Below, in pieces: positions 16,596 through 24,742 of a stretch of DNA of 64,000 nt. A program made the translations under genes and the position numbers. Source of the stretch: Jiangella sp. DSM 45060 (lineage in GTDB: Bacteria > Actinomycetota > Actinomycetes > Jiangellales > Jiangellaceae). The stretch lies in contig NZ_LT629771.1 in NCBI RefSeq assembly GCF_900105175.1, forward strand, positions 5,226,501-5,290,500. The letters are read 5' to 3'. The notes beneath the pieces were generated by a model. That model searched no databases. It saw only the letters and a list, made by a program, of their open reading frames with translations, and was not told where the DNA came from. Position 1 is the first letter of the stretch. Every line of letters begins with the position of its first letter.

Positions 16596-17668
16596 GCCGT
16601 GCCGTCCCGTGGCGCGGGGCCGATGGAGTCGCCGGGGACGAACGTGCACGGGATGGTGACCTGCCGCGTCGTCGACTGCGCGGCGCCGAGCAGCTCGACC
16701 AGCATGCGCACCGCCTCGCGGCCCATCTCGGCCCGCGGCAGCGAGAACCGGGTCCAGTCGCGCAGCTCCGGCGTCCACGACGGCGGCTCGCCGAGCAGGG
16801 CGATCGAGCAGTCCTCAGGGAAGCGCACCCGCTCGCTGTCGGTCATCGCCGTCAGCGCGTCGACCAGCCGGTTGTCCTCGGTCGGCTCGACCAGGATGGC
16901 GGTGACGCCGTAGCTGCCGATCCAGTGCAGCACGTGCTCGGCGGACAGGTCGGCGGGGTCGGCCAGGCCCTGGATCAGCCGCTCGTCCACCTCGAGGCCG
17001 GCGGCGGCCAGGCCCTCGCGGTAGCCCTGCTCGCGGTCGCGGGTGGGCTCGGTGTCCTCGATGGCGCGCAGGTAGAGGATGCGCTCGTGGCCCCGCCGGT
17101 GCAGCTCGGCGACCATCGCGCTGGTAGCGGCGACGTAGTCGGCCCCGACGTAGCTGACCTCGCCTTCGTCGACCTCGCGGCGGCCGATGAAGACGAACGG
17201 GAAGTCCTCCTGGACCAGCGCGTTCAGCTCTTCGCGGCGGACGTTGCGGCCGAGCAGGACGCAGCCGTCGGCGAGCTTGAGCCGGTTCGCGCCGCCGGCG
17301 TAGATGGACCGGTCGGCCCCCGAGCTGACCGAGCTGAACAGCAGCAGGTCGTAGCCCTGGGCCGCGGTCTCCTCCTCGACGCCGAGCAGGAACGGGTAGT
17401 AGAAGTCGCGCTGGTCGGTCGGGAACACCGGCTCGAACGTGTACAGCCCGAGCAGGTGGTTGCGCCCGCCCTTGAGGCTGCGCGCCGCCACGTTCGCCGA
17501 GTAGCCCAGCTCGGCGGCCGCGGCGAGCACGGCCTGCCGCGTCGACTCGGCGATCTGGTCGCTGGCCGCGCCGCCGCTGATGACCAGCGAGACGGTGGCC
17601 TGCGAGACGCCGGCGCGGCGTGCGATGTCGACCTGCGTCGGCCGGCGTCGTCGCCCCTGGGGTGGCAC
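16592..17668 (-). CDS. LacI-family transcriptional regulator
   Basis: A 358-residue regulator. Residues 10-35 are the LacI helix-turn-helix (TQVDIARRAGVSQATVSLVISGG) with hinge helix YSANVAARSLKGG. Residues about 65-345 are the sugar-binding Peripla_BP_3 core. GTG 17668, preceded by GGAGA, fits the family start. It is the first gene of the coupled operon and lies 14 bases from a LacI-type palindrome, so autoregulation and substrate-induced control of the whole operon are expected. Confidence 0.92.
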   Translation of the reverse strand: MPPQGRRRRPTQVDIARRAGVSQATVSLVISGGAASDQIAESTRQAVLAAAAELGYSANVAARSLKGGRNHLLGLYTFEPVFPTDQRDFYYPFLLGVEEETAAQGYDLLLFSSVSSGADRSIYAGGANRLKLADGCVLLGRNVRREELNALVQEDFPFVFIGRREVDEGEVSYVGADYVAATSAMVAELHRRGHERILYLRAIEDTEPTRDREQGYREGLAAAGLEVDERLIQGLADPADLSAEHVLHWIGSYGVTAILVEPTEDNRLVDALTAMTDSERVRFPEDCSIALLGEPPSWTPELRDWTRFSLPRAEMGREAVRMLVELLGAAQSTTRQVTIPCTFVPGDSIGPAPRDGTA

Positions 17669-17681
17669 GTTCGCGTCTCCA

Positions 17682-17697
17682 CTTCATACGTATTAAG
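17682..17697. promoter_or_regulatory. LacI-type operator in the lacI/phyH intergenic region
   Basis: CTTCATACGTATTAAG is a 16-bp palindrome with one mismatched pair and a central ACGT, as in many actinobacterial LacI sites. It sits just upstream of the lacI-type GTG. A second short palindrome, GTGTCGCCGACAC, follows at 17702-17714. The region is AT-rich compared with its surroundings and probably also holds the divergent phyH promoter. Confidence 0.6.
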
Positions 17698-17868
17698 AAA
17701 TGTGTCGCCGACACTACGCGCACTTTTCCGAAACCGTCAAGGCGTAGCGGCCGCCGACCCACTGTGACAGGATTCGCCATCAGGCAGCGCGGTGGAGCCA
17801 TGGCCCCGACGACGTGCGCGACGGCACGCTGGGCTCGACCATCCGTCTCGTCGCCCGTGGAGAGAGCC

Positions 17869-18738
17869 ATGACCATCGCACCGGACACCCCGTCGACCAC
17901 CCTGGAGAGCAGCTACGCCGAGGACGGGTTCGTCATCCTGGAAGACGCCTTGAGCAGGGCCGAGGTGGACGCGCTGCTGGCCGAGACGGCCCGGATCTGC
18001 CGCGGCGAGCTCGGCGCCATCGAGGGCGCCGCCGCCTCGTCGCCGGACGAGACCGACGACGACGTGATCCACCGGTTCCTCTGCGTCCACTACCCGCACA
18101 AGCTGTCGTCGCTGATGCTCGACACGATGCGCCATCCTACGATCGTCGACGGCCTGACCCGGATCATCGGGCCGAACGTCAAGGCCATGCAGTCGATGCT
18201 GTTCGTCAAGGCCGAGGGGAAGCCCGGCCAGGCCTGGCACCAGGACGAGATGTTCATCCCGACGCGCGACCGCTCGCTCACCGCCGCGTGGATCGCGCTC
18301 GATGACGCCACCGTCGAGAACGGCTGCCTCTGGGTGCTGCCCGGCTCGCACCGCGACGGCGTCATCTACCCCAACCGCGAGCACGACGACCCGCGCTACG
18401 ACTGCACCGTCGAGTCCTTCGACTTCCCCTGGTCCGACGACGACGCCGTGCCGGTCGAGTTGACCGCCGGGTCGGTGCTGCTGTTCAACGGCTACCTGCT
18501 GCACAAGTCGCTGCCGAACAGCGGACGGCACGGCTACCGGCGCGCGCTGACCAACCACTACATGAGCGCCGAGTCGCTGCTGCCGTGGGCGCTGCCGCAC
18601 GAGGGCCAGAACATGGCGCAGGCCGACTTCCGCGACGTCGTTCTCGTCGCCGGGCGCGACCCGTACGCCTACAAGGGGGTCGAGCAGCTGCGGCAGCCGC
18701 GGATCCGGCCGGATCGCGACGGTGGCTGTGACCGCTGA
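17869..18738 (+). CDS. Phytanoyl-CoA dioxygenase family (PhyH) protein
   Basis: A 289-residue Fe(II)/2-oxoglutarate oxygenase-fold protein. The iron ligands appear in WHQDEMF (HxD) and a distal His in LLHKSLPNSGRHGYRRAL, whose Arg would bind 2-oxoglutarate. The frame is open upstream, but ATG 17869 follows GGAGAG at good spacing. It diverges from the LacI-led operon and overlaps the AraC gene downstream. PhyH-AraC pairs are common near sugar loci in actinobacteria; the substrate is unknown. Confidence 0.87.
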   Translation: MTIAPDTPSTTLESSYAEDGFVILEDALSRAEVDALLAETARICRGELGAIEGAAASSPDETDDDVIHRFLCVHYPHKLSSLMLDTMRHPTIVDGLTRIIGPNVKAMQSMLFVKAEGKPGQAWHQDEMFIPTRDRSLTAAWIALDDATVENGCLWVLPGSHRDGVIYPNREHDDPRYDCTVESFDFPWSDDDAVPVELTAGSVLLFNGYLLHKSLPNSGRHGYRRALTNHYMSAESLLPWALPHEGQNMAQADFRDVVLVAGRDPYAYKGVEQLRQPRIRPDRDGGCDR

Positions 18739-19630
18739 GGCCGTCGTCTCGTCGGGCCTTCCCGGGTTCGAGGTGGGGCTGGTCCCCCGCCTCGGGCCGG
18801 CCGTCGCCGACTACCCGCCGGGCTCCACCTTCGGCCCGCGCGACGCCCGCACCTACGAGTTCGTCTGGCTGCTGTCCGGCAGCGCGACCTGGCACTGGGA
18901 CGACCTCACCGTGCCGCTCGCGCCGGGGACGCTGCTGCTGGTGCGGCCGGGCATGCGCGACACCTTCCGGTGGGACCCGCGGCGGCCGACGCGGCATGCG
19001 TACGTGCACTTCACGCTGGCGGAGTCGGGCTGGTCCGCGTCCGCGTCCTGGCCGGTCGTGCGTGACCTCGGCGGCCGGCCGGACCCGATGGGCGCGCTGT
19101 GCCAGTACCTGCTCTGGCTCGGCGCCGGCTGCCCGCCGGGCTGGCGCGAGCAGGCCGCCGAGACGCTGCGGCTGCTGGTGCTGACGTTCCTCGCCCCACT
19201 GCCGGTGACCTCGGATGACGCGTCCGGGCTGCCGCCGCCCATCGTGGCCGCCATGTCCGCCGTCCGCTCCGCCTGGTCCGACGGCGTCGCCCGGCCGGTG
19301 GGCCTGGAGCGACTGGCGGCCACCGCCGGTGTGTCGGTGTCGACGCTGTGCCGGGCGTTCCAGCGCCGGTTCGGACTCGGGCCGGTGGCCGCGCTGGAGC
19401 GGCTGCGACTGGCGCGGGCCGAGCCGCTGCTGTGGATGAGCAACCTGTCGCTGCAGGCCATCGCGGTCCAGTGCGGTTTCGCCGACGCCTACCACTTCTC
19501 CCGCCGCTTCCGCGCCGTCTACGGCCTCGCGCCGAGCGCCTTCCGGGCCACCCCGCCGCAGTCCGCTCCCCCGTCCCCGCTGGTCGGGTCCGGCCTCGCG
19601 GCGCTCGAGCCCCTCACGCCGTCGCCCTGA
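18722..19630 (+). CDS. AraC-family transcriptional regulator
   Basis: A 302-residue regulator. Residues about 20-150 form an AraC-type cupin sensor (YEFVWLLSGSATWHWDDLTVPLAPGTLLLVRPG). Residues about 200-285 hold the double helix-turn-helix, with LERLAATAGVSVSTLCRAFQRRFG and IAVQCGFADAYHFSRRFRAVYGLAPSAFR. The GTG start (18722, or GTG 18728) lies inside the end of the PhyH gene, so the two are translated together. It probably regulates phyH and perhaps the divergent operon. Confidence 0.92.
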   Translation: MAVTAEAVVSSGLPGFEVGLVPRLGPAVADYPPGSTFGPRDARTYEFVWLLSGSATWHWDDLTVPLAPGTLLLVRPGMRDTFRWDPRRPTRHAYVHFTLAESGWSASASWPVVRDLGGRPDPMGALCQYLLWLGAGCPPGWREQAAETLRLLVLTFLAPLPVTSDDASGLPPPIVAAMSAVRSAWSDGVARPVGLERLAATAGVSVSTLCRAFQRRFGLGPVAALERLRLARAEPLLWMSNLSLQAIAVQCGFADAYHFSRRFRAVYGLAPSAFRATPPQSAPPSPLVGSGLAALEPLTPSP

Positions 19631-19665
19631 CCCACTGGGCGGCCCCGGTCTGCGACCATGACCCG

Positions 19666-19928
19666 GTGGCCGACCACCTCGTCCTGGTGAACGGGCTGCC
19701 GGGCGCGGGCAAGAGCACGCTGGCCGCAGACCTCGCTCCCGCGCTGCCCGGTCGCCATGGAGGCCATGTGGAGCATCGCGGCCGCGCTGCCCGGCCTGGT
19801 CGTCGTGGAGTCGTGGTGGTTCCGGCCGCGCGACCTCGGCTACGTCCGCGCCGGCCTGGACCGCTGCTCCGCGCGTCGACGTCCAGGAGGTCGCGCGGCT
19901 GGTGCTGCGCGCGCTCGACCGGACCTAG
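19666..19928 (+). pseudogene. Decayed P-loop kinase gene (internal deletions, three frames)
   Basis: Three pieces of one small AAA/P-loop kinase lie in order in three frames. GTG 19666 opens HLVLVNGLPGAGKSTLAADL, with an intact Walker A. From 19757 another frame gives MEAMWSIAAALPGLVVVE and then a Trp-rich stretch. From 19875 the third frame gives VDVQEVARLVLRALDRT and stops at TAG 19926. Intact relatives are about 165-170 residues; here only about 87 codons remain, so two internal deletions are inferred. No continuous product is possible. Confidence 0.75.
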
Positions 19929-20149
19929 CGTTCGACCTGGACGGCCTCGTAGCGCGGCTTGATCTCCTCGTTGAGGTAGGCGCCCATGCTGTCGGCCGCG
20001 AACAGCGCCTCGACGTCGAGGGGTTCGACGTCGAGGTAGCGGTAGATCGCGCCGGAGTCGAACTCGACCTCGAGCGTCCACGTCTGCGGGTCGTAGCCGA
20101 CGGAACGCAGCGCGGACGACGACACCGGCCAGCGTCTGATCCTGCCCAT
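19925..20149 (-). CDS. KTSC-domain protein
   Basis: A 74-residue protein that is almost entirely one KTSC domain: VSSSALRSVGYDPQTWTLEVEF, AIYRYLDVEP and a conserved end, MGAYLNEEIKPRYEAVQ. The domain is named for its Lys-Thr-Ser-Cys-like conserved residues and is found alone or in phage and lysyl-tRNA synthetase contexts. Its role is unknown. Its stop overlaps the stop of the decayed kinase on the other strand. Confidence 0.8.
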   Translation of the reverse strand: MGRIRRWPVSSSALRSVGYDPQTWTLEVEFDSGAIYRYLDVEPLDVEALFAADSMGAYLNEEIKPRYEAVQVER

Positions 20150-20244
20150 CGCGTCGATGGTCGGCGGCCGCGGCCGCGATGGTCAAGAGGGGCGCCGAAA
20201 TCGCGTTGCCAGCGGGAGCGCCGGCGGCTAGGGTCCCGTGTTTC

Positions 20245-21945
20245 GTGCGGCGATTTCCCGATCCGGATCCCGGCGAGCCGAGTCGCCTCACGCCCGGGCG
20301 CTATCTGCTCTGGCTGGCCCGCGCCCAGCTGGGCGTCGTCCTGCTGGGCGCGTTCTACGGCGTCATCTGGCCGACCGCGCAGGCGCTGATGCCATACGCC
20401 GTCGGGCGGGCCATCGACGACGGGCTGACCGAGCGCGACCGCGGCGACCTGCTGCTGTGGGCCGGCGTGGTGCTGGCGCTCGGCGTGCTGCAGGCGGCCA
20501 CCGGCATCCTGCAGGACCGGTGCGCCCTCGCCAACGCGCTCGGCGCCCGGTATCGGACGTTGCAGCTGGTCACGCGGCAGGCCGCGCGGCTCGGCGCCAC
20601 GCTGCCGCGGAAGACGTCGGCGGGCGAGGTGCTCAGCGTGGGCGTCGCCGACGTCACGCAGATCGGGCGGGCGCTGGACTTCAGCTCGCGGGCCATCGGC
20701 GCGGTCGCCTCGATCGTCGTGGTCGCGGCGATCATGCTGGCGACGTCGTGGCGGCTCGGACTGGTCGTGCTGATCGGCGTGCCGCTGATGGTGGCGGCGG
20801 TCGCGCTGCTGCTGCGGCCGCTGCACGACCGCCAGGCCCGGCTGCGCTCCCTGCAGGCGGAGCTGACCGCCCAGGCCGTCGACATCGTCGGCGGGCTGCG
20901 GGTGCTGCGCGGCATCGGCGGCGAGGAACTGTTCGGACGGCGCTACGACGCGGAGTCGCAGCGGGTCCGGCGGGCCGGCGTGCACCTCGCCCGCGCCGAG
21001 GCCGCCCTGGAGGCGGCCCGCATGCTGCTGCCCGGGCTGCTGGTCGCGCTGATCGTGTTCCTCGGCGCCCGGCAGGTGCTGGCCGGCGACCTTACCGGCG
21101 GCCAGCTGGTCGCGTTCTACGGGTACGCGGTGTTCCTGGCGACGCCGGTGCGGCGGCTGAGCATCGGGGCGAGCGCGTTCATGAAGGCGTACGTGGCGGC
21201 GCGGCGGGTGGTGACGCTGCTGGCGTTGCGGCCGGAGATCGAGGCCGGCGGCTCGGCGGCGCCGGCGGGTGGGGATCTGGTGGACCCGGCGTCCGGGCTG
21301 GTCGCCGCGGGCGGACGGTTCACGGCGGTCGTGTGCGCGGCGCCGGGCCACGCCGCGGCGCTGGCCGACCGGCTGGGCCGGTACACGGAGTCCGGCGTGA
21401 CGTACGGCGAGGTGCTGCTGGACTCCGTCGAGGTCGCGGAGGTGCGGCGGCGGATCCTGGTGTCCGGGAACGAGGCGCGGCTGTTCGCGGGCTCGTTGCG
21501 GTCGGAGCTGGCGGTCGACGGGATCGTCGACGACGCGCGGGTGCTGGCCGCAGTCGAGGTCGCGTCGGCCGCCGACGTCCTCGAGGCGCTGCCCGGCGGG
21601 TTGGACACCGTCGTCGCGGCGGGCGGCAAGGAGTTCTCCGGCGGCCAGCTGCAGCGGCTGCGGCTGGCCCGCGCCGTGCTGGCCGACCCGGACGTGCTGG
21701 TGCTGGTCGAGCCGACCAGCGCCGTCGACGCGCACACCGAGGCCCGGATCGCCGCCCGGCTGGCCGCCGCCCGGGCCGGCCGGACCACCGTCGTGTTCGC
21801 GACCAGCCCGATCCTGCTCGACCACGCCGACGCGGTCGTGCTGGTCGACGGCGGCGGCCGCGCGGTCGCCGCCGGCACGCACGCGTCGCTGATCGCCGAT
21901 CCGCGCTACCGCGCGCTGGTCGCCCGTGAGGAGGGACCCCAGTGA
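20245..21945 (+). CDS. ABC exporter half-transporter with degenerate nucleotide-binding domain
   Basis: About 566 residues from GTG 20245. Six transmembrane helices (about 25-310) are followed by a nucleotide-binding domain. The signature FSGGQLQRLRLARA is intact. The Walker A position reads VVCAAPGHAAALADRLG with no GKS/T, Walker B is VLVLVEPTSAVD (Asp replaced by Val) and the H-loop His is missing (FATSPILLDHAD). It cannot hydrolyse ATP alone and must pair with the following half-transporter, giving its signature to the partner's Walker A. The start is uncertain; the frame is open from 20179. The stop overlaps the partner start (GTGA). Confidence 0.88.
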   Translation: MRRFPDPDPGEPSRLTPGRYLLWLARAQLGVVLLGAFYGVIWPTAQALMPYAVGRAIDDGLTERDRGDLLLWAGVVLALGVLQAATGILQDRCALANALGARYRTLQLVTRQAARLGATLPRKTSAGEVLSVGVADVTQIGRALDFSSRAIGAVASIVVVAAIMLATSWRLGLVVLIGVPLMVAAVALLLRPLHDRQARLRSLQAELTAQAVDIVGGLRVLRGIGGEELFGRRYDAESQRVRRAGVHLARAEAALEAARMLLPGLLVALIVFLGARQVLAGDLTGGQLVAFYGYAVFLATPVRRLSIGASAFMKAYVAARRVVTLLALRPEIEAGGSAAPAGGDLVDPASGLVAAGGRFTAVVCAAPGHAAALADRLGRYTESGVTYGEVLLDSVEVAEVRRRILVSGNEARLFAGSLRSELAVDGIVDDARVLAAVEVASAADVLEALPGGLDTVVAAGGKEFSGGQLQRLRLARAVLADPDVLVLVEPTSAVDAHTEARIAARLAAARAGRTTVVFATSPILLDHADAVVLVDGGGRAVAAGTHASLIADPRYRALVAREEGPQ

Positions 21946-23702
21946 GCCGGCCGGCTGAGGCGAACGGCCTGCCCGTGGCGTCGGCGCGGGAGGTGCGCCG
22001 GCACGCCCGGCGGCTCGCGCTGCGGCACCGCGGCGCGGTCGCCGGCGCGGTCACGCTGCACGCGCTCGGCGCGGCGTCCGGGCTGGCCGGGCCCTGGCTG
22101 CTCGGCCGCCTGGTCGAGGACGTCACCGACGGCGTCGACCAGGTCACCCGCGTGACGCTGCTGATCTGCCTGTTCGTCGTGGTGCAGGCGGCGCTGACCG
22201 GGCTGGCGATGTTCGTGGCGGCGCGGCTGGGCGAGCGGGTGCTGGCCGAGTTGCGCGAGGATTTCGTCGACGGCGTGCTGGCGCTGCCGCTCGGGACCGT
22301 CGAGGAGGCCGGCACCGGCGACCTCGTCACCCGCTCCACCCGCGACGTCGACCTGCTGGCCCGGGCGGTGCGCTACGCGATCCCGGAGACGCTGATCAGC
22401 CTGGTCACCATCGTGCTGACGCTCGGCGGGCTGGTGCTGCTCGGGCCACTGCTGGCGCTGCCGGCACTGGTCGGCGTGCCGGTGCTCTGGGCGGCGTCGC
22501 GCTGGTACCTGCGCCGGGCCCGCGACGCCTACCTGCGCGAGAACGCGTCCTACTCGCGGCTGGCCGAGGGCCTCGCCGAGACCGTCGACGGCGCCCGGAC
22601 GGTCGAGGCGCTGCGGCTGGGCGGCCGGCGCTTCGAGCGCGTGCAGACCGACATCGCGACGTCGTACGCGGCGGAGCGGGCCACGCTGCGGCTGCGCACG
22701 GTGTACCTGCCGACCATCGACGTGGCGTTCGTGCTGCCGGTGTTCGCGACGCTGGTGGTCGGCGGGCTGCTGTACCTGGACGGCATGGTGACGCTGGCCG
22801 CGGTGACGGCCGCGACGCTCTACACACAGCAGCTGCTGATCCCGGTCGACACCCTGCTGTTCTGGCTGAACGAACTGCAGATCGGCGGGGCGGCGATGGC
22901 GCGGTTGCGGGGAGTACGGCGCGATCCGGCTGTCTTCGAGGGTGAGCGGGCAGCGCCTCGCACCGATACCGTCAAATCAAAGGGGTTCGAGGTGCGCGGG
23001 GTGAGCCATGCCTACCGGCCCGGCCACGACATCCTCCACGACGTCTCGCTGACCATCGCGCCGGGCGAGCGGCTCGCCGTCGTCGGCCCGTCCGGCGCCG
23101 GGAAGTCCACCCTGGGCAAGCTGCTGGCCGGCATCCACGCACCCCGCACCGGCGCCATCACCGTCGGCGGCGTCCCCGTCTCGGCCCTGCCGCTGGACCG
23201 GCTGCGCACCGAGGTCGCCCTCGTCACCCAGGAGCACCACGTCTTCCGCGGCTCGCTGCGCGACAACGTCGCCCTGGGACGTCCCTCGGCCTCCGACGCG
23301 GAGGTCGAGGCCGCCCTGCGCGCCGTCGACGCCTGGGAGTGGGCGTCCTCCCTGGGGCTGTCGTCGGCCGTGGGGTCCGGCGGCGCCGAGCTGTCGCCGG
23401 CGCAGGCGCAGCAGGTCGCGCTGGCCCGGCTCGTGCTGGCCGACCCGCACACCCTGATCCTCGACGAGGCGACGTCGCTGCTCGACCCCGGCGCGGCCCG
23501 GCACCTGGAGCGGTCGCTGGCCGCCGTGCTGGCCGGCCGGACGGTGATCGCGATCGCGCACCGCCTGCACACCGCCCACGACGCCGACCGGATCGCCGTC
23601 ATGGAGGCCGGGCGCATCGTCGAGCTCGGCCCGCACGACGAACTCGTCGCCGCGGGCGGCGCGTACGCGTCGCTCTGGCGGTCGTGGCACGGCCAGGACT
23701 GA
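21942..23702 (+). CDS. ABC exporter half-transporter with active Walker motifs
   Basis: A 586-residue protein: six-helix ABC_membrane domain (about 30-320) and a nucleotide-binding domain. The domain has Walker A GPSGAGKST, Q-loop TQEHHVF, Walker B LILDEATSLLD and H-loop AHRLHTAHDADR. Its signature is degenerate (LSPAQAQQ instead of LSGGQ). With its partner it forms a heterodimer with one canonical and one dead ATP site. The substrate is unknown; drugs, lipids or peptides are typical. GTG start coupled to the upstream gene. Confidence 0.9.
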   Translation: MSRPAEANGLPVASAREVRRHARRLALRHRGAVAGAVTLHALGAASGLAGPWLLGRLVEDVTDGVDQVTRVTLLICLFVVVQAALTGLAMFVAARLGERVLAELREDFVDGVLALPLGTVEEAGTGDLVTRSTRDVDLLARAVRYAIPETLISLVTIVLTLGGLVLLGPLLALPALVGVPVLWAASRWYLRRARDAYLRENASYSRLAEGLAETVDGARTVEALRLGGRRFERVQTDIATSYAAERATLRLRTVYLPTIDVAFVLPVFATLVVGGLLYLDGMVTLAAVTAATLYTQQLLIPVDTLLFWLNELQIGGAAMARLRGVRRDPAVFEGERAAPRTDTVKSKGFEVRGVSHAYRPGHDILHDVSLTIAPGERLAVVGPSGAGKSTLGKLLAGIHAPRTGAITVGGVPVSALPLDRLRTEVALVTQEHHVFRGSLRDNVALGRPSASDAEVEAALRAVDAWEWASSLGLSSAVGSGGAELSPAQAQQVALARLVLADPHTLILDEATSLLDPGAARHLERSLAAVLAGRTVIAIAHRLHTAHDADRIAVMEAGRIVELGPHDELVAAGGAYASLWRSWHGQD

Positions 23703-23706
23703 AGCG

Positions 23707-24294
23707 TCAGGTGCGGTACTGGGCCTCCTCGGCCGTGCGCTTGAGCTTGTCGACGTAGCCGGCCCACCACTGGGCGTCTCGGTCGGGGAGGTTGGAGACG
23801 CCCTGGCGCAGGCCGATGGCGCCGTCGAGGGTCTCGCGGACGATGTCGGCGTGGCCGGCGTGCCGGGCGGTCTCGGCGATCATGTGCACGAGGATCCAGT
23901 GCAGCGTGACGGTGTTCCCGCCGGCCGGCCACCACGGCACGGTGCCGGTGTCGTCCAGCGCCAGCGCGTCGATGGTCGCGTCGGCATGCGCGATGGCCCG
24001 CTCGTAGAAGGCGGTCACCCACGCGCGCGACTGGTCGACCGTCGCCCAGAGGTCGGCGTTGTCCTCGGCGTCGTCGTCGAGCCAGGGCAGCGGCTCGGGC
24101 GCGGGCCGGTCGAAGACGATGCCGAAGTACTCGTACTCCATGCTCGCGACGTGCTTGACCAGCCCGAGCAGGTTGGTTCCGGTCGGCGTCACCGGCCAGC
24201 GAGCGTCGCGCTCGCCGAGCCCGTCCAGCTTCCACCGCAGCGCGTCGCGCTGAGCCTGCAGATAGCGCTTGAGGGTGTCCTTCTCGTCCGGCAT
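23707..24294 (-). CDS. DinB/DUF664-family protein
   Basis: A 195-residue four-helix-bundle protein. GTNLLGLVKHVASMEYEYFG and the HMIAETARHAGHADIVRETLDG segment supply the three spaced histidines that bind a metal in DinB-like proteins. Actinobacterial relatives include mycothiol- or bacillithiol-dependent transferases, but the reaction here is unknown. It is convergent with the ABC exporter, leaving four bases between stops, and lies just downstream of the RidA gene. Confidence 0.85.
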   Translation of the reverse strand: MPDEKDTLKRYLQAQRDALRWKLDGLGERDARWPVTPTGTNLLGLVKHVASMEYEYFGIVFDRPAPEPLPWLDDDAEDNADLWATVDQSRAWVTAFYERAIAHADATIDALALDDTGTVPWWPAGGNTVTLHWILVHMIAETARHAGHADIVRETLDGAIGLRQGVSNLPDRDAQWWAGYVDKLKRTAEEAQYRT

Positions 24295-24304
24295 GGTGGC
24301 GACG

Positions 24305-24712
24305 CTACCCCGCGGGCGGCACCGCCGCGACGGCCTCGATCTCGACCAGCGCGCCGGGCACGGCCAGCCCGGCGACGAACGCTCCAGTGATGGCCGGCGG
24401 GTTCGGGCGCTGCCCCCAGACCTCGCCGAACGCGGCGAAGCCCTCCTGCAGCGACGCGCCCTCCTTGATGAGGATCGTCCACTTCACGACGTCCTCCGGC
24501 CGGGCGCCCGCCGCGTCGAGCACCGTCAGCAGGTTGGTGAGGGCCTGCCGCGTCTGACTCGCGATGTCCGGCCCGACGACCTGCCCGCTGGCATCGACGC
24601 CGTTCTGGCCGCCGATGAAGACCAGGTCGGCTCCCGCGGCGACGCGCACGGCCCAGCTGAACGCGGGGTTGGTGTGCATGGACTCGGGGTTGATGTGCGT
24701 GATGAGCGTCAT
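24305..24712 (-). CDS. RidA-family (YjgF/YER057c/UK114) protein
   Basis: A 135-residue RidA-like protein with LVFIGGQNGVDASGQVVG near the N-terminus and a C-terminal LAVPGALVEIEAVA strand. In true RidA enzymes an Arg in this last region deaminates reactive enamines and imines; the matching position (PGALVEIE) has no Arg, so this may be a divergent subgroup. ATG 24712 is preceded by TACGTT six bases upstream, so it is probably leaderless. It is divergent from the CGNR gene. Confidence 0.85.
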   Translation of the reverse strand: MTLITHINPESMHTNPAFSWAVRVAAGADLVFIGGQNGVDASGQVVGPDIASQTRQALTNLLTVLDAAGARPEDVVKWTILIKEGASLQEGFAAFGEVWGQRPNPPAITGAFVAGLAVPGALVEIEAVAAVPPAG

Positions 24713-24742
24713 GGCGTCAACGTAACCGGTTATAGTGGTTTC
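24713..24742. promoter_or_regulatory. Divergent overlapping leaderless promoters (ridA-like / CGNR)
   Basis: Only 30 bases separate the two divergent starts. On the + strand TATAGT (24731-24736) ends six bases before ATG 24743. On the - strand TACGTT (24724-24719) ends six bases before ATG 24712. The AACC/GGTT ends around TATA give weak dyad symmetry, so one bound protein could control both genes. Confidence 0.6.
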
